A stretch of 64,000 bases of DNA from Pantoea anthophila (GTDB lineage: Bacteria > Pseudomonadota > Gammaproteobacteria > Enterobacterales > Enterobacteriaceae), in contig NZ_VHIZ01000053.1 in NCBI RefSeq assembly GCF_006494375.1, positions 1-64,000 of the forward strand, written 5' to 3'. Below, piece by piece: positions 31,020 to 41,944 of the stretch. The notes beneath the pieces were generated by a model. The model searched no databases and was not told the DNA's origin. It saw only the letters and a list, made by a program, of their open reading frames with translations. Position numbers and translations under genes: made by a program. Each line of letters starts with the position of its first letter. The first letter of the stretch is position 1.

Positions 31020-32831
31020 ATGACGACTCAGGCACCTGGTTCAATGCTTCCGCTCTCTCCGGAACAACTCGCCCGCTTACAGGCGGCGACGACAGATTAT
31101 TCCCCGACTCAACTGGCGTGGCTGTCAGGCTATTTCTGGGGCAGGGTAGAACAGGCACCGGGTAGCGCCGTCGCCAGCAGCACACCGCCTGCGGCGGCCG
31201 CTGAAGCACCGGTTATCACACTGCTTTCCGCCTCACAGACCGGCAATGCCCGTCGTCTGGCCGAGCAGCTGCGTGATGACCTGCTGGCCGCGAAGCTGAA
31301 TGTCAACCTGGTGAACGCCGGTGATTACAAGTTCAAACAGATTGGCCAGGAAAAGATGCTGGTCGTCGTTACCTCGACCCAGGGCGAGGGCGAACCGCCT
31401 GAAGAGGCGGTGGCGCTGCATAAGTTCCTGATGTCGAAAAAGGCACCGAAAATGGAGGGGGCCGCCTTTGCCGTGTTTGGCCTGGGCGACACCTCCTATG
31501 AATTCTTCAGTCAGGCGGGCAAAGATTTTGACAGCCGTCTGGCCGAGCTGGGCGGCGAGCGCCTGCTTGATCGCGTGGATGCGGATGTCGAGTATGCGGA
31601 GCAGGCCACGGCCTGGCGCAGTGCGCTGACAGCGATCCTCAAAGCGCGGGTGCCGACCGAATCGCCGGCGCAGGCGGCCGCGACAGTGGCAGGCAGCGTC
31701 AACGAAGTGACCACCAGCCCCTACAGCAAAGAGGCGCCGCTCAGCGCCAGCCTGGCGGTGAATCAGAAAATCACCGGACGCGATTCCGACAAAGATGTGC
31801 GCCATATCGAAATCGATCTGGGCGACTCCGGTCTGCGCTACCAGCCCGGCGATGCGCTGGGCGTCTGGTATGAAAACGACGCGGCGCTGGTCAGCGAACT
31901 GCTGGAGCTGGTCTGGCTGAAAGGCGATGAACCGGTTGAGGTTCAGGGCAGCACGCTGCCGCTGGCCGAGGCGCTGCAGAAGCATTTCGAACTGACGGTG
32001 AACACGGCGCAGATTGTTGCGCAGTACGCTCAGCTGTCGCGTAACGCCGAACTGCTGGCTCTGGTGGATGATAAAGCCAGACTGCAGCACTATGCGCAGC
32101 AGTACCCCATCGTCGACATGGTGCGCCTGGCTCCGTCTGAGCTCAGCGCAGAACAGCTGACCGGACTGCTGCGTCCGCTGACGCCGCGACTCTACTCTAT
32201 CGCCTCCTCTCAGGCAGAGACCGATACCGAAGTGCATATCACCGTGGGTGCCGTTCGCTTTGATATTGAAGGTCGCCAGCGTGGCGGCGGTGCATCCACC
32301 TGGCTGGCCGATCGGATCGAAGAAGAGGGCGAGGTCCGGGTGTTCATCGAACATAACGACAACTTCCGCCTGCCGGCCGATCCGGATGCTCCGGTCATCA
32401 TGATCGGGCCGGGCACCGGCATCGCCCCCTTCCGCGCCTTTATGCAGCAGCGCGATAACGACGGTGCGGGCGGCAAAAACTGGCTATTCTTTGGCAATCC
32501 CCACTTCACCGAGGATTTCCTCTATCAGGTCGAGTGGCAGAAATATGTGAAGGATGGTCTGCTGACCCATATCGACCTCGCCTGGTCACGCGATCAGGCT
32601 GAAAAGATTTACGTTCAGGATAAGATCCGCGCGAAAGGTGCCGAAGTGTGGCGCTGGATTCAGGAGGGCGCGCATCTTTATGTCTGTGGCGACGCCAATC
32701 GCATGGCAAAAGACGTCGAGCAGGCATTGCTGGATGTGGTGGTCGAACACGGCGGAATGGATCGTGAAACGGCCGACGAATTTTTAAGTGAGCTGCGCAT
32801 TGAGCGCCGTTATCAGCGAGACGTTTACTAA
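31020..32831 (+). CDS. cysJ: Sulfite reductase flavoprotein alpha subunit CysJ
   Basis: The 603-residue diflavin reductase is collinear with E. coli CysJ (599). The N-terminal FMN flavodoxin domain (about 65-205) has [17 protein letters not shown] and [14 protein letters not shown] connecting domain and the FAD/NADPH ferredoxin-reductase domain follow, with [24 protein letters not shown] and [13 protein letters not shown]. It passes electrons from NADPH to CysI in an alpha8-beta4 cytosolic complex. The Shine-Dalgarno is poor. Its stop overlaps the cysI ATG by one base (TAATG). Confidence 0.97.
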   Translation: MTTQAPGSMLPLSPEQLARLQAATTDYSPTQLAWLSGYFWGRVEQAPGSAVASSTPPAAAAEAPVITLLSASQTGNARRLAEQLRDDLLAAKLNVNLVNAGDYKFKQIGQEKMLVVVTSTQGEGEPPEEAVALHKFLMSKKAPKMEGAAFAVFGLGDTSYEFFSQAGKDFDSRLAELGGERLLDRVDADVEYAEQATAWRSALTAILKARVPTESPAQAAATVAGSVNEVTTSPYSKEAPLSASLAVNQKITGRDSDKDVRHIEIDLGDSGLRYQPGDALGVWYENDAALVSELLELVWLKGDEPVEVQGSTLPLAEALQKHFELTVNTAQIVAQYAQLSRNAELLALVDDKARLQHYAQQYPIVDMVRLAPSELSAEQLTGLLRPLTPRLYSIASSQAETDTEVHITVGAVRFDIEGRQRGGGASTWLADRIEEEGEVRVFIEHNDNFRLPADPDAPVIMIGPGTGIAPFRAFMQQRDNDGAGGKNWLFFGNPHFTEDFLYQVEWQKYVKDGLLTHIDLAWSRDQAEKIYVQDKIRAKGAEVWRWIQEGAHLYVCGDANRMAKDVEQALLDVVVEHGGMDRETADEFLSELRIERRYQRDVY

Positions 32832-34552
32832 TGAGCGATAAACACCCTGGACCGCTGGTTGTAGAAGGCAAATTAACCGACGCCGAGCGTCTGAAGAAGC
32901 AGAGCAACTATCTGCGCGGCACTATTAAAGAAGATCTGGAAGAGGGTCTGACCGGTGGATTTACCGGCGATAACTTCCTGCTTATCCGTTTCCACGGCAT
33001 GTACCAGCAGGACGATCGCGACATCCGTGCCGAGCGTGCTGAGCAGAAGCTGGAGCCGCGCCACGCCATGATGCTGCGCTGCCGTCTGCCGGGCGGAATT
33101 ATTACGCCGACCCAGTGGCTGGCGATCGACAGATTTGCCACCGACAAAACCCTTTATGGCAGCATCCGTCTGACCAACCGTCAGACCTTCCAGTTTCACG
33201 GCATTCTGAAAAAGAACGTGAAGCCGACGCATCAGATGCTGCACGAAGTGGGGCTGGACGCGCTGGCGACCGCCAACGACGTCAACCGTAACGTGCTCTG
33301 CACCTCGAACCCGGTTGAGTCGGAGCTGCATCAGGAAGCGTATGAGTGGGCGAAGAAGCTCTCTGAGCATCTGCTGCCGCGCACCCGTGCCTATGCCGAG
33401 ATCTGGTGGGATAAGGAAAAGATCGCGACCACCGATGAAGAGCCGATCCTCGGTGAAACCTATCTGCCGCGTAAGTTCAAAACGACGGTGGTGATCCCGC
33501 CGCACAACGACGTGGATCTGCACGCCAACGACCTGAACTTCGTGGCGATCGCTGAAAATGGCAAGCTGGTGGGCTTTAACCTGCTGGTAGGCGGCGGCCT
33601 GTCGATCGAGCACGGCAACAAAGCGACCTACGCACGCACCGCCAGCGAGTTTGGCTACTTCCCGGTGGATAAGATCCTCGACGTGGCTGAAGCGGTTGTC
33701 ACCACCCAGCGCGACTGGGGTAACCGTACCGACCGTAAAAACGCCAAAACCAAGTACACCCTGGAGCGCGTGGGCGTCGAGACCTTTAAGGCGGAAGTGG
33801 AAAAACGTGCCGGCGTGACCTTTGAGCCGATCCGCCCGTATGAATTCACCACCCGTGGCGATCGCATTGGCTGGATTAAAGGCATCGACAATAAATGGCA
33901 CCTGACGCTGTTTATCGAGAATGGTCGCCTGCTCGACTATCCAGGCCGTCCGCTGAAGAGCGGCATTGCCGAAATTGCGAAAGTCCATCAGGGCGATTTC
34001 CGCCTGACCGCCAACCAGAACCTGATTGTGGCGGGCGTGCCGGAGAGCGAGAAAGCGAAGATTGAAGCGATTGCCCGTGAACATGGTCTGATGGATCACG
34101 TCACGCCGCAGCGCGAAAACTCGATGGCCTGCGTGGCCTTCCCGACCTGTCCGCTGGCGATGGCGGAAGCAGAACGCTTCCTGCCTGCCTTCGTGACCAA
34201 AGTCGAGGGCATCATGCATGCGCACGGCGTCGGTGATGAGCACATAGTGTTACGCGTTACCGGTTGTCCGAACGGTTGTGGTCGTGCCATGCTGGCAGAG
34301 CTGGGTCTGGTGGGTAAAGCGCCAGGCCGCTATAACCTGCATCTGGGCGGAAACCGCACCGGAACGCGTATTCCCCGCATGTACCGTGAGAACATTAACG
34401 AAAGCGAAATTCTCGCCACCATTGATGAGCTGGTGGGACGCTGGGCCACCGAGCGCCAGGCCGCAGAAGGCTTTGGTGACTTCACCATCCGCGCGGGCAT
34501 TGTCGCGCCGGTGCTGGACCCGGCACGCGACTTTTGGGAGGAGGCAAAATGA
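32831..34552 (+). CDS. cysI: Sulfite reductase hemoprotein beta subunit CysI
   Basis: The 573-residue protein carries the 4Fe-4S/siroheme ligands C434, C440, C479 and C483 (CVAFPTC and CPNGC), the same numbering as E. coli as I recall it. It reduces sulfite to sulfide with six electrons from CysJ. Siroheme comes from CysG, encoded 2.5 kb downstream. It is coupled to cysJ and overlaps cysH by 4 bp (ATGA at 34549). Confidence 0.98.
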   Translation: MSDKHPGPLVVEGKLTDAERLKKQSNYLRGTIKEDLEEGLTGGFTGDNFLLIRFHGMYQQDDRDIRAERAEQKLEPRHAMMLRCRLPGGIITPTQWLAIDRFATDKTLYGSIRLTNRQTFQFHGILKKNVKPTHQMLHEVGLDALATANDVNRNVLCTSNPVESELHQEAYEWAKKLSEHLLPRTRAYAEIWWDKEKIATTDEEPILGETYLPRKFKTTVVIPPHNDVDLHANDLNFVAIAENGKLVGFNLLVGGGLSIEHGNKATYARTASEFGYFPVDKILDVAEAVVTTQRDWGNRTDRKNAKTKYTLERVGVETFKAEVEKRAGVTFEPIRPYEFTTRGDRIGWIKGIDNKWHLTLFIENGRLLDYPGRPLKSGIAEIAKVHQGDFRLTANQNLIVAGVPESEKAKIEAIAREHGLMDHVTPQRENSMACVAFPTCPLAMAEAERFLPAFVTKVEGIMHAHGVGDEHIVLRVTGCPNGCGRAMLAELGLVGKAPGRYNLHLGGNRTGTRIPRMYRENINESEILATIDELVGRWATERQAAEGFGDFTIRAGIVAPVLDPARDFWEEAK

Positions 34553-35283
34553 GTCATCCTGACCTCGCAACACTGAATGAGATGTCCAAAGTCCAGCGTG
34601 CAATGGCGCTGGCGGCGACCAATGCGCAGCTGGAGAAGGCGTCAGCAGAAGAGCGGGTCAGCTGGGCGCTGGAGCATCTGCCGGGCGCCTATGTGCTCTC
34701 CTCCAGCTTCGGTATTCAGGCCGCGGTGTCGCTGCACCTGGTGACGCGTCAGCAGCCCGATATTCCGGTGATCCTGACCGACACCGGCTATCTCTTCCCG
34801 GAGACTTACCGTTTTATTGATGAGCTGGCTGACCAGCTCAATCTCAACCTCAAAGTGTTCCGCGCCGAAACCTCCCCGGCCTGGCAGGAAGCGCGCTACG
34901 GCAAACTGTGGGAGCAGGGCGTCGAGGGGATTGAGAAGTATAACGAGATCAACAAAGTCGAACCGATGAACCGCGCGCTGGAAACCCTGGGCGCGCAGAC
35001 CTGGTTTGCCGGTTTGCGCCGCGATCAGTCGGGCAGCCGGGCGAATCTGCCGGTGCTGGGCGTGCAGCGCGGCGTCTTTAAGGTGCTGCCGATTATCGAC
35101 TGGGATAACCGGAAGATTCATCAGTATCTGGAACAGCACAAGCTGAAATACCATCCGCTGTGGGATGAGGGCTATCTCTCGGTGGGCGATACCCACACCA
35201 CCCGCAAGTGGGAACCGGGTATGGCAGAAGAAGAGACCCGCTTCTTCGGTCTCAAGCGTGAGTGCGGCCTGCACGAAGGCTGA
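34549..35283 (+). CDS. cysH: PAPS reductase (thioredoxin-dependent) CysH
   Basis: The 244 residues equal E. coli CysH when started at 34549 ([14 protein letters not shown]), behind GGAGG. It has the PP-loop-like [14 protein letters not shown], the [12 protein letters not shown] motif, and the single catalytic C239 in the C-terminal ECGLHEG. It lacks the extra cysteine pairs of iron-sulfur APS reductases. It reduces PAPS to sulfite and PAP. It ends the cysJIH operon. Confidence 0.97.
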   Translation: MSHPDLATLNEMSKVQRAMALAATNAQLEKASAEERVSWALEHLPGAYVLSSSFGIQAAVSLHLVTRQQPDIPVILTDTGYLFPETYRFIDELADQLNLNLKVFRAETSPAWQEARYGKLWEQGVEGIEKYNEINKVEPMNRALETLGAQTWFAGLRRDQSGSRANLPVLGVQRGVFKVLPIIDWDNRKIHQYLEQHKLKYHPLWDEGYLSVGDTHTTRKWEPGMAEEETRFFGLKRECGLHEG

Positions 35284-35297
35284 ATCCTGCGCCTCTT

Positions 35298-35322
35298 TTC
35301 TCCCCCCTGGCTGGGGGGAGAG
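35298..35322. terminator. GC-rich hairpin after cysH
   Basis: TTCTCCCCCC (35298-35307) pairs with GGGGGGAGAG (35313-35322) around TGGCT. It lies between convergent cysH and the YciI-like gene. No U tract follows on either strand, so it is a putative terminator only. Confidence 0.5.
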
Positions 35323-35342
35323 AAGGGCGTCACTGCCCGAAC

Positions 35343-35627
35343 TCAGACGCCGGTTAAGCCACTGAAGGCTTCCGCTGCCCGCGTGACATTCACCTTTGTC
35401 ACCTCATACTGCGCCACGGCGACAAAAGGATCTTCCGCTAAGATCGCCTCCAGCCGTTCACGCTCAATATCCCTCACCAGCAGCATCCCGCCGGTGCGCG
35501 GATCTTTCCGTCCCGCCGCAATAAAAATGTCCGCGTCAAAATAGCGATTGAGCCAGTCGATATGGCCAGCCAGCAGGGTTTCAACTTCCTCTACCGGCCG
35601 AATGTAATTCAGAAAGACGACGTACAT
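35343..35627 (-). CDS. YciI-like (YCII-related domain) protein
   Basis: The 94-residue protein fits the YCII-related alpha-beta fold (dimeric ferredoxin-like). It has MYVVFLNYIRPVEEVETLLAGHIDWL with H22, an acidic residue near 42 (GRKDPRTGG) and EDPFVAVAQYEV. A His-Asp pair is proposed as catalytic in this family, but most members have no known substrate. It starts 9 bp after the iap-like stop on the same strand, so they probably form an operon. It occupies the place where E. coli has CRISPR-Cas between cysH and iap. Confidence 0.78.
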   Translation of the reverse strand: MYVVFLNYIRPVEEVETLLAGHIDWLNRYFDADIFIAAGRKDPRTGGMLLVRDIERERLEAILAEDPFVAVAQYEVTKVNVTRAAEAFSGLTGV

Positions 35628-35636
35628 GTCAGATCC

Positions 35637-36650
35637 TCACACGTTGGGATTGGTCAGTTCTCTGAGCAGCGGCAGCAGCACGCTGACACTGTCATGGGTT
35701 CGCCGGGCTATCTGACCCGGCAGCCAGCGGTCAAGGTAGTTCAGATTATCCAGGTCAGTCTGATGGCGGGTGACGCCCTCGGGAAAGTGGCGGCTGCGGT
35801 GACGCTGCAGCGCGCCATCTTTATTCCCCAGCGTCCAGTTACTGGCGGTCACATCCAGCAGCGGAAAGCCCGCCCTGTCAAAGGCATTCAGCCCGCTGAC
35901 ATCTTTGCGGGTCAGCTGATGACTGGCGGCGGGAATGCCGAGCTGGCGGGCCAGCAGCAGCGCCCGATCGCTGGTCTGCTTGCGTACCGCCCGGGGCGTA
36001 TTCATGCCGCTGTTAAAATAGAGGTGATCGCCGGTGATCAGGCTGTTGAGATCGATGACCAGCAGGGTGTTCTTCTTCTCACGCGCGCTCATCCGCTCCA
36101 CGTAGTCATCCATGCCGTGCAGATCGGCTTCTCCGGCGCTCAGCGCCACAAAGCGGACGCCATAGTGCAGCGGTTTCTGACTCAGCTGCTGCGCCAGCTC
36201 CAGCATCACGCCCAGCCCTGAGGCGTTATCATCCACCCCCTGCAGACGCAGGCCGCCCAGATTGCGGTGAACCTGGGCGCTGTTCAGCGGCGTCCAGGTA
36301 TCCAGATGGGCCACGATCAGGATCTCCTGCGGCACGCTGCCGGCGCGTGCGGCAATGACCGAGGTGGCGGTCAGCTTGTGCCAGCGCCGCGAGCCATCCT
36401 CTTCCTGCCAGTTGTAACCGGTGTTGAACTGGCGGGTATTGGTCTGATAACCCAGCGCGGTAAATTGCTGCTGCAGATAGTCAGCCGCCATCAGCTCAGC
36501 CGGGCTGCCACTCATGCGGCCCGGGAAAAAGGTGGCGATGTGCCGGACCTGCTGCTCGGCAAACTGGCCGGGCGGCGTGGCCAGTGCCAGCGGGGAGAGG
36601 AGTGCGCCAGACAAAAGAGTGGCAACCCTCAGACGGAGGGAACAAAACAT
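35637..36650 (-). CDS. iap: Iap-type M28 aminopeptidase with altered active site
   Basis: The 337-residue protein has a signal peptide (about 1-24, cleavage after ALA) and aligns with E. coli Iap (345), the periplasmic aminopeptidase that removes N-terminal arginine from alkaline phosphatase. M28 zinc ligands H115 and D117 (AHLDTW), D140 (GVDDNASG) and H296 are present. However, the Glu-Glu pair that gives base and ligand is SAGEADLHG here (G173, E174), and a further expected Asp is N202 in VIDLNSLITGD. So it may be inactive or have changed specificity. It is divergent from cysG. Confidence 0.8.
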   Translation of the reverse strand: MFCSLRLRVATLLSGALLSPLALATPPGQFAEQQVRHIATFFPGRMSGSPAELMAADYLQQQFTALGYQTNTRQFNTGYNWQEEDGSRRWHKLTATSVIAARAGSVPQEILIVAHLDTWTPLNSAQVHRNLGGLRLQGVDDNASGLGVMLELAQQLSQKPLHYGVRFVALSAGEADLHGMDDYVERMSAREKKNTLLVIDLNSLITGDHLYFNSGMNTPRAVRKQTSDRALLLARQLGIPAASHQLTRKDVSGLNAFDRAGFPLLDVTASNWTLGNKDGALQRHRSRHFPEGVTRHQTDLDNLNYLDRWLPGQIARRTHDSVSVLLPLLRELTNPNV

Positions 36651-37015
36651 AGTGCATCCTTTTTTTTATTTGTCCGGAGCGGGCCTGTACAGGGGCCAGG
36701 GCCGCTCATGCCGGGCGTATTATACGCTTTTTGTTCCGCAATCCTGTTAGTGGAATCGGGCGCTGTCGCCTCCGGCACAGAGAGGCAGACCTTTGCGCTG
36801 GCACTTATCTGCTTTTGCAGCGCAGCAGGTGCGGAGGAATCTGTGAGCCTGTTCACGAAAAAGCCATTACATTTCATCTGTTAAGATCAAATTGTTCTGT
36901 GCTTTGCGACACCGTTATTCCATTCGGTAACTACTCATTCCAATTCGTAATTTCATCTGGATAAACTCAGCGACGTATAGTCCCGTTAATACAAAGTTAA
37001 AACATCAGGGTTAAC
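36651..37015 (+). promoter_or_regulatory. cysG-cysDNC control region with CysB-like direct repeats
   Basis: No credible gene lies in this 365-bp gap. Two near-identical boxes, ATTCCATTCGGTAA (36917-36930) and ATTCCAATTCGTAA (36937-36950), are spaced 20 bp apart. They stand immediately upstream of a candidate promoter with -10 TATAGT at 36976-36981 and a poor -35 near 36953. This layout suits activation by a LysR protein such as CysB. The cysG start is a GTG at 37016 behind CAGGG. Confidence 0.5.
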
Positions 37016-38431
37016 GTGGACTATTTGCCTCTTTTTGCCGATCTCTCTGGCCGCCCGGTTCTGGTTGTCGGCGGTGGAGATATTGCGTCGCGAAAAATTG
37101 AACTGCTGCGTCGCGCGCGCGCGCGTGTTCAGATCGCCTCTCGTGAACTCTGCCCGGAACTGCAGGAACTGCTGGATAAGCAGGAGCTGGAGTGGGTGGC
37201 GACCGAATTTGATCCGGCTCAGCTGGATGGCGTTTTCCTGGTGATTGCTGCCACCGACGATAACCATCTCAACACCCAGGTTTTTGAAGCCGCTAACGCG
37301 CGGCATAAGCTGGTTAACGTGGTCGACGACCAGCCAAAATGCACCTTCATCTTCCCGTCGATTGTTGACCGCTCACCGCTGGTAGTAGCGATCTCCTCCA
37401 GCGGCACCGCGCCGGTACTGGCACGCATGCTGCGCGAAAAAATCGAAACGCTGCTGCCCGCCAGTCTGGGTCAGATGGCGGAGGTAGCCGGGCTGTGGCG
37501 CGATAAGGTCAAACAGCGCTTCAGCCGCATGTCCGATCGTCGGCGTTTCTGGGAGCGGGCCTTCGACGGTCTGTTCGCCAGTCAGATGTCCGCCGGTAAC
37601 GTCGAAGAGGCGAAGCGCACGCTGGATCGTGAACTGCTGGAAGAGCCAACCCGTCAGGGCGAGATCTTTCTGGTCGGTGCCGGGCCGGGCGACAGCGGCC
37701 TGCTGACGCTGCGTGGCCTGCAGGTAATGCAGTTAGCCGATGTGGTGCTCTATGACCATCTGGTCAGCGAAGAGGTGCTGGACCTGGTGCGTCGTGACGC
37801 CGACCGCATCTGCGTCGGTAAACGCGCCAGCGCGCATACGTTGCCGCAGGAAGAGATTAATCAGTTGCTGGTCGCGCTGGCGAAGAAAGGCAAGCGGGTG
37901 GTGCGCCTCAAGGGCGGCGATCCCTTTATCTTTGGCCGCGGCGGCGAAGAGCTGCAGGCGGCACAGCAGGCGGGGATCCCGTTCCAGGTGGTGCCGGGCG
38001 TCACCGCGGCTGCCGGTGCGACGGCCTATGCCGGGATTCCGCTGACCCACCGCGACTATGCCCAGAGCGTGATGTTTATTACCGGTCACTGCCGTCCCGA
38101 TGGCGATGATATTGACTGGCCATCGCTGGCGCGTGCGCGTCAGACGCTGGCGATCTACATGGGCACGGTTAAAGCGGCTGCTATCAGCGCGGCGCTGATT
38201 CAGCATGGTCGTGCACCATCAACGCCAGTGGCGGTGATCAGTCGCGGCACCCGTCAGGATCAGCAGGTGCTGACCGGCACCTTAGAACACCTTGAGGCGC
38301 TGGCCGCCTCGGCACCTACTCCGGCGCTGCTGGTGATCGGAGAGGTGGTTAATCTGCACGGGCAACTTGCCTGGTTTAAACATTCAGCACAGCAGGGGGC
38401 TCGCGAGTCCGCCGTTGTCAATCTGGCTTGA
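37016..38431 (+). CDS. cysG: Siroheme synthase CysG (trifunctional)
   Basis: The 471-residue protein starts at GTG. The N-terminal precorrin-2 dehydrogenase/sirohydrochlorin ferrochelatase domain (1 to about 205) has [22 protein letters not shown]. The C-terminal uroporphyrinogen III methyltransferase domain (about 215-460) has [17 protein letters not shown] and [16 protein letters not shown]. It makes siroheme from uroporphyrinogen III for CysI (and NirB, if present). It is 14 residues longer than E. coli CysG. In E. coli cysG is with nirBDC; here it leads cysDNC, 9 bp before cysD. Confidence 0.96.
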   Translation: MDYLPLFADLSGRPVLVVGGGDIASRKIELLRRARARVQIASRELCPELQELLDKQELEWVATEFDPAQLDGVFLVIAATDDNHLNTQVFEAANARHKLVNVVDDQPKCTFIFPSIVDRSPLVVAISSSGTAPVLARMLREKIETLLPASLGQMAEVAGLWRDKVKQRFSRMSDRRRFWERAFDGLFASQMSAGNVEEAKRTLDRELLEEPTRQGEIFLVGAGPGDSGLLTLRGLQVMQLADVVLYDHLVSEEVLDLVRRDADRICVGKRASAHTLPQEEINQLLVALAKKGKRVVRLKGGDPFIFGRGGEELQAAQQAGIPFQVVPGVTAAAGATAYAGIPLTHRDYAQSVMFITGHCRPDGDDIDWPSLARARQTLAIYMGTVKAAAISAALIQHGRAPSTPVAVISRGTRQDQQVLTGTLEHLEALAASAPTPALLVIGEVVNLHGQLAWFKHSAQQGARESAVVNLA

Positions 38432-38440
38432 GGGAAAATC

Positions 38441-39349
38441 ATGGACCAAAAACGACTCACTCATCTGCGTCAGCTGGAGGCGGAGAGCATCCATATCATT
38501 CGCGAAGTGGCTGCAGAGTTCAGCAACCCGGTGATGATGTACTCCATCGGCAAAGACTCTTCGGTCATGCTGCACCTGGCACGCAAAGCGTTCTATCCGG
38601 GCACGCTGCCGTTTCCGTTGCTGCATGTGGACACCGGCTGGAAATTCCGCGAGATGTATGAATTTCGTGACCGCACCGTGAAAGCGATGGGTGCCGAGCT
38701 GATCGTTCACCGCAACCCGGAAGGGGTGGCGATGGGCATTAACCCGTTTGTCCACGGCAGCGCCAAACACACCGACATCATGAAAACGGAAGGGCTGAAG
38801 CAGGCGCTGGACAAATATGGTTTTGACGCGGCCTTCGGCGGCGCACGTCGCGATGAAGAGAAGTCGCGTGCCAAAGAGCGTATCTACTCGTTCCGTGACC
38901 GCTTCCATCGCTGGGACCCGAAAAACCAGCGCCCTGAGCTGTGGCACAACTACAACGGTCAGATCAACAAGGGCGAAAGCATCCGCGTTTTCCCGCTGTC
39001 GAACTGGACCGAACTGGATATCTGGCAGTACATCTTCCTGGAAAACATCGAGATCGTGCCGCTCTATCTCGCCGCGCCGCGTCCGGTGCTGGAGCGTGAC
39101 GGCATGCTGATGATGATTGACGACGATCGTATCAATCTGCAGCCGGGTGAAGAGATCACCCAACGGATGGTCCGTTTCCGTACCCTCGGCTGCTGGCCGC
39201 TGACCGGTGCAGTAGAGTCCGAAGCGCAGACGCTGCCGGAGATCATCGAAGAGATGCTGGTGTCCACCACCAGTGAGCGTCAGGGCCGCATGATCGACCG
39301 CGACCAGTCCGGTTCGATGGAACTGAAAAAACGCCAGGGTTATTTCTAA
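38441..39349 (+). CDS. cysD: Sulfate adenylyltransferase subunit 2 CysD
   Basis: The 302-residue PP-loop ATP pyrophosphatase has [10 protein letters not shown] (35-44), [16 protein letters not shown] and [14 protein letters not shown]. With the GTPase CysN it forms ATP sulfurylase, making APS from sulfate and ATP at the expense of GTP hydrolysis. Length matches E. coli CysD. GAGGG precedes the ATG. The order cysG-cysD-cysN-cysC has short gaps, indicating one operon for sulfate activation. Confidence 0.97.
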   Translation: MDQKRLTHLRQLEAESIHIIREVAAEFSNPVMMYSIGKDSSVMLHLARKAFYPGTLPFPLLHVDTGWKFREMYEFRDRTVKAMGAELIVHRNPEGVAMGINPFVHGSAKHTDIMKTEGLKQALDKYGFDAAFGGARRDEEKSRAKERIYSFRDRFHRWDPKNQRPELWHNYNGQINKGESIRVFPLSNWTELDIWQYIFLENIEIVPLYLAAPRPVLERDGMLMMIDDDRINLQPGEEITQRMVRFRTLGCWPLTGAVESEAQTLPEIIEEMLVSTTSERQGRMIDRDQSGSMELKKRQGYF

Positions 39350-39360
39350 GGAGACGCCAG

Positions 39361-40788
39361 ATGAATACCGTAATTGCACAACAGATTGCCGACCAGGGCG
39401 GCGTTGAAGCCTGGCTGACCGCTCAGCAACACAAGAGCCTGCTGCGTTTTCTGACCTGCGGCAGCGTGGACGATGGAAAAAGTACCCTGATTGGGCGTCT
39501 GCTGCACGACACCCGTCAGATCTATGAAGACCAGCTCTCTTCACTGCACAACGACAGCAAACGTCACGGCACCCAGGGCGAGAAGCTCGATCTGGCGCTG
39601 CTGGTGGACGGTCTGCAGGCGGAGCGTGAGCAGGGCATTACCATCGACGTGGCCTACCGCTACTTCTCGACCGAAAAGCGTAAATTCATTATTGCCGACA
39701 CGCCGGGCCATGAGCAGTACACCCGCAACATGGCGACCGGGGCGTCCACCTGCGACCTGGCGATCCTGCTGATCGACGCGCGAAAAGGCGTGCTGGATCA
39801 GACCCGTCGTCACAGCTTTATCTCGACGCTGCTGGGCATTAAGAACCTGGTGGTGGCGATCAACAAGATGGATCTGGTGGACTACAGTCAGGATCGCTTC
39901 GAGGCGATCAAACAGGATTATCTCGATTTCGCCGCCCAGCTGCCGGACGATCTCGACATCCGCTTTGTGCCGATGTCGGCGCTGGAAGGGGATAACGTTG
40001 CGACGGCCAGCCAGACCATGCCGTGGTACACCGGCCCGACGCTGCTGGACGTGCTGGAGACCGTGGAGCTGAAGCGCGTTGTCGACCATCAGCCGATGCG
40101 CTTCCCGGTGCAGTATGTGAACCGTCCTAACCTCGATTTCCGTGGCTATGCCGGTACCCTGGCGTCAGGCAGCGTGCAGGTAGGACAGCGCGTTAAAGTG
40201 CTGCCGTCTGGCGTGGAGTCGACGATTGCCCGCATTGTGACCTTTGATGGCGATCTGCAGGACGCGGGAGCAGGGGAGGCGATTACCCTGGTGCTGCAGG
40301 ATGAGATTGATATCAGCCGTGGCGATCTGCTGGTGGACGCCAGCGAAACGCTGACGGCAGTGCAGTCGGCCAGCGTAGACGTGGTGTGGATGGCGGAGCA
40401 GCCGCTGCAGGCGGGTCAGAGCTACGATCTGAAAATCGCCGGTAAGAAAACCCGTGGCCGGGTCGAAAAGGTGCTGCATCAGGTCGACATCAACTCGCTG
40501 GCGACCCATCAGGTCGATGCGCTGCCGCTGAACGGAATCGGCCGCATTGAGATCGTCTTCAATGAACCGATGGTGCTCGACAGCTATCAGCAGAACCCGG
40601 TGACCGGCGGCATGATCTTTATCGATCGCCTGAGCAACGTCACGGTCGGGGCGGGCATGATCCATCAGCCCAACCAGGATGTGCCGGCCAGTACGGGTGA
40701 GTTCAGCGCCTTTGAGCTGGAACTGAATGCGCTGGTGCGTCGTCACTTCCCGCACTGGAACGCGCGCGATCTGCTGGGCGGTCAATAA
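39361..40788 (+). CDS. cysN: Sulfate adenylyltransferase subunit 1 CysN (GTPase)
   Basis: The 475-residue EF-Tu-like GTPase has G1 GSVDDGKST (34-42), G3 DTPGHEQY, and G4 NKMD, followed by two beta-barrel domains. GTP hydrolysis drives APS formation by CysD. There is no fused APS kinase domain, since cysC is separate. AAGGAG lies upstream, and its TAA overlaps the cysC ATG by one base (TAATG). Confidence 0.97.
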   Translation: MNTVIAQQIADQGGVEAWLTAQQHKSLLRFLTCGSVDDGKSTLIGRLLHDTRQIYEDQLSSLHNDSKRHGTQGEKLDLALLVDGLQAEREQGITIDVAYRYFSTEKRKFIIADTPGHEQYTRNMATGASTCDLAILLIDARKGVLDQTRRHSFISTLLGIKNLVVAINKMDLVDYSQDRFEAIKQDYLDFAAQLPDDLDIRFVPMSALEGDNVATASQTMPWYTGPTLLDVLETVELKRVVDHQPMRFPVQYVNRPNLDFRGYAGTLASGSVQVGQRVKVLPSGVESTIARIVTFDGDLQDAGAGEAITLVLQDEIDISRGDLLVDASETLTAVQSASVDVVWMAEQPLQAGQSYDLKIAGKKTRGRVEKVLHQVDINSLATHQVDALPLNGIGRIEIVFNEPMVLDSYQQNPVTGGMIFIDRLSNVTVGAGMIHQPNQDVPASTGEFSAFELELNALVRRHFPHWNARDLLGGQ

Positions 40789-41393
40789 TGGCGCAGCACG
40801 ACGACAACGTGGTGTGGCATGACCATCCGGTCACCCGCGCGGCACGCGAACAGCAGCACGGCCATCAGGGCGTGGTGCTGTGGTTTACCGGGCTGTCGGG
40901 CTCGGGGAAATCCACGGTCGCCGGTGCGCTGGAGCAGGCGCTGCACCGCATCGGTGTCAGCACCTATCTGCTGGATGGGGATAATGTGCGTCACGGCCTG
41001 TGCCGTGACCTCGGTTTCAGCGATGACGACCGCAAAGAGAATATCCGTCGGGTCGGCGAAGTGGCGAAACTGATGGTGGATGCCGGATTAGTGGTGCTCA
41101 CCGCCTTTATTTCACCGCATCGCGCCGAGCGGCAGATGGTGCGCGATCTGCTGGAACCGGGACAGTTTATCGAGGTGTTTGTCGATACGCCGTTAGCGGT
41201 GTGCGAGGCGCGCGATCCTAAAGGGTTATACCGCAAAGCCCGGGCCGGAGAACTGCGAAACTTCACCGGCATCGACAGCGTTTATGAAGCCCCGGAGAGC
41301 CCGGAAATTCAGCTGGATGGCGAACAATTGGTTACAAAACTGGCCGCCCAATTGTTAGACCTGCTGCGTGACCGCGATATCATCAGATCCTGA
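40788..41393 (+). CDS. cysC: Adenylylsulfate kinase CysC
   Basis: The 201-residue kinase has the P-loop GLSGSGKST (35-43), [38 protein letters not shown] and [19 protein letters not shown]. It phosphorylates APS to PAPS, the substrate of CysH. Length matches E. coli CysC (201). It is translationally coupled to cysN and ends the operon before a hairpin. Confidence 0.97.
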   Translation: MAQHDDNVVWHDHPVTRAAREQQHGHQGVVLWFTGLSGSGKSTVAGALEQALHRIGVSTYLLDGDNVRHGLCRDLGFSDDDRKENIRRVGEVAKLMVDAGLVVLTAFISPHRAERQMVRDLLEPGQFIEVFVDTPLAVCEARDPKGLYRKARAGELRNFTGIDSVYEAPESPEIQLDGEQLVTKLAAQLLDLLRDRDIIRS

Positions 41394-41400
41394 AGAGACA

Positions 41401-41426
41401 GCGGCAAATCGTCTCTGATTTGCCGC
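41401..41426 (+). terminator. Hairpin between cysC and ygbE
   Basis: GCGGCAAATC (41401-41410) and GATTTGCCGC (41417-41426) form a perfect 10-bp stem around GTCTCT, just after the cysC stop and 15 bp before the ygbE start. No U tract follows (CCTCGC), so it may be a partial end or stabiliser. Confidence 0.5.
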
Positions 41427-41441
41427 CCTCGCACCAACAGG

Positions 41442-41768
41442 ATGCCTATGCAGAACATAACCCCACTGCTCGCTCGTAAAGATGACACCACCCCGGATGA
41501 GCCGCGCTCACTGCTGCCGGGCTGCGTGATCGGCTTTCTCGCTTACTGGTGTGCGCTGGCGATCCCGTTCCTGCTGTTCGGTTCTAACACGCTGTTTTTC
41601 TTTCTTTATACCTGGCCATTCTTTCTGGCGCTGCTGCCGGTTGCGGTGGTCGCCGGTATTGCCCTGAATACCCTGCTCAGCGGACAGTGGCTCTGGACCG
41701 CACTCGCCACCGTGATTCTGGTGGTCTCTCTCTTCTGGTTAATGTTCTCTTTTCTCTCCGGCTGGTAA
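41442..41768 (+). CDS. ygbE: DUF3561 inner-membrane protein YgbE
   Basis: The 108-residue protein has about three hydrophobic segments (LPGCVIGFLAYWCALAIPFL, FFLYTWPFFLALLPVAVVAG and LATVILVVSLFWLMF). The GSNTLFFFLYTWPFFLAL stretch is almost the same as E. coli YgbE. Its function is unknown. It sits between cysC and ftsB as in E. coli, and may be transcribed with cysGDNC or from its own promoter. Confidence 0.9.
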   Translation: MPMQNITPLLARKDDTTPDEPRSLLPGCVIGFLAYWCALAIPFLLFGSNTLFFFLYTWPFFLALLPVAVVAGIALNTLLSGQWLWTALATVILVVSLFWLMFSFLSGW

Positions 41769-41944
41769 GCGCTGATGCTCCTGCGCTGATGTGCAAACGC
41801 ATCGGCCGGTTACAAATCTTTTCCCCCTGGAATCGCTGCTGATTCATATTTTGTGCAGACGCGCGGCAAAGCGCGCCATTTTCTCCGCTGGTGTGGAGTC
41901 CTGTGCAAAGTTATGGGATGATTGGGCCGTTTTTAGGGGGCGGG

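Noticed and set aside
32873-34243. 456-residue frame antisense to cysI
   Set aside because: Same shadow effect; the sense strand encodes a complete CysI with all four cluster cysteines.
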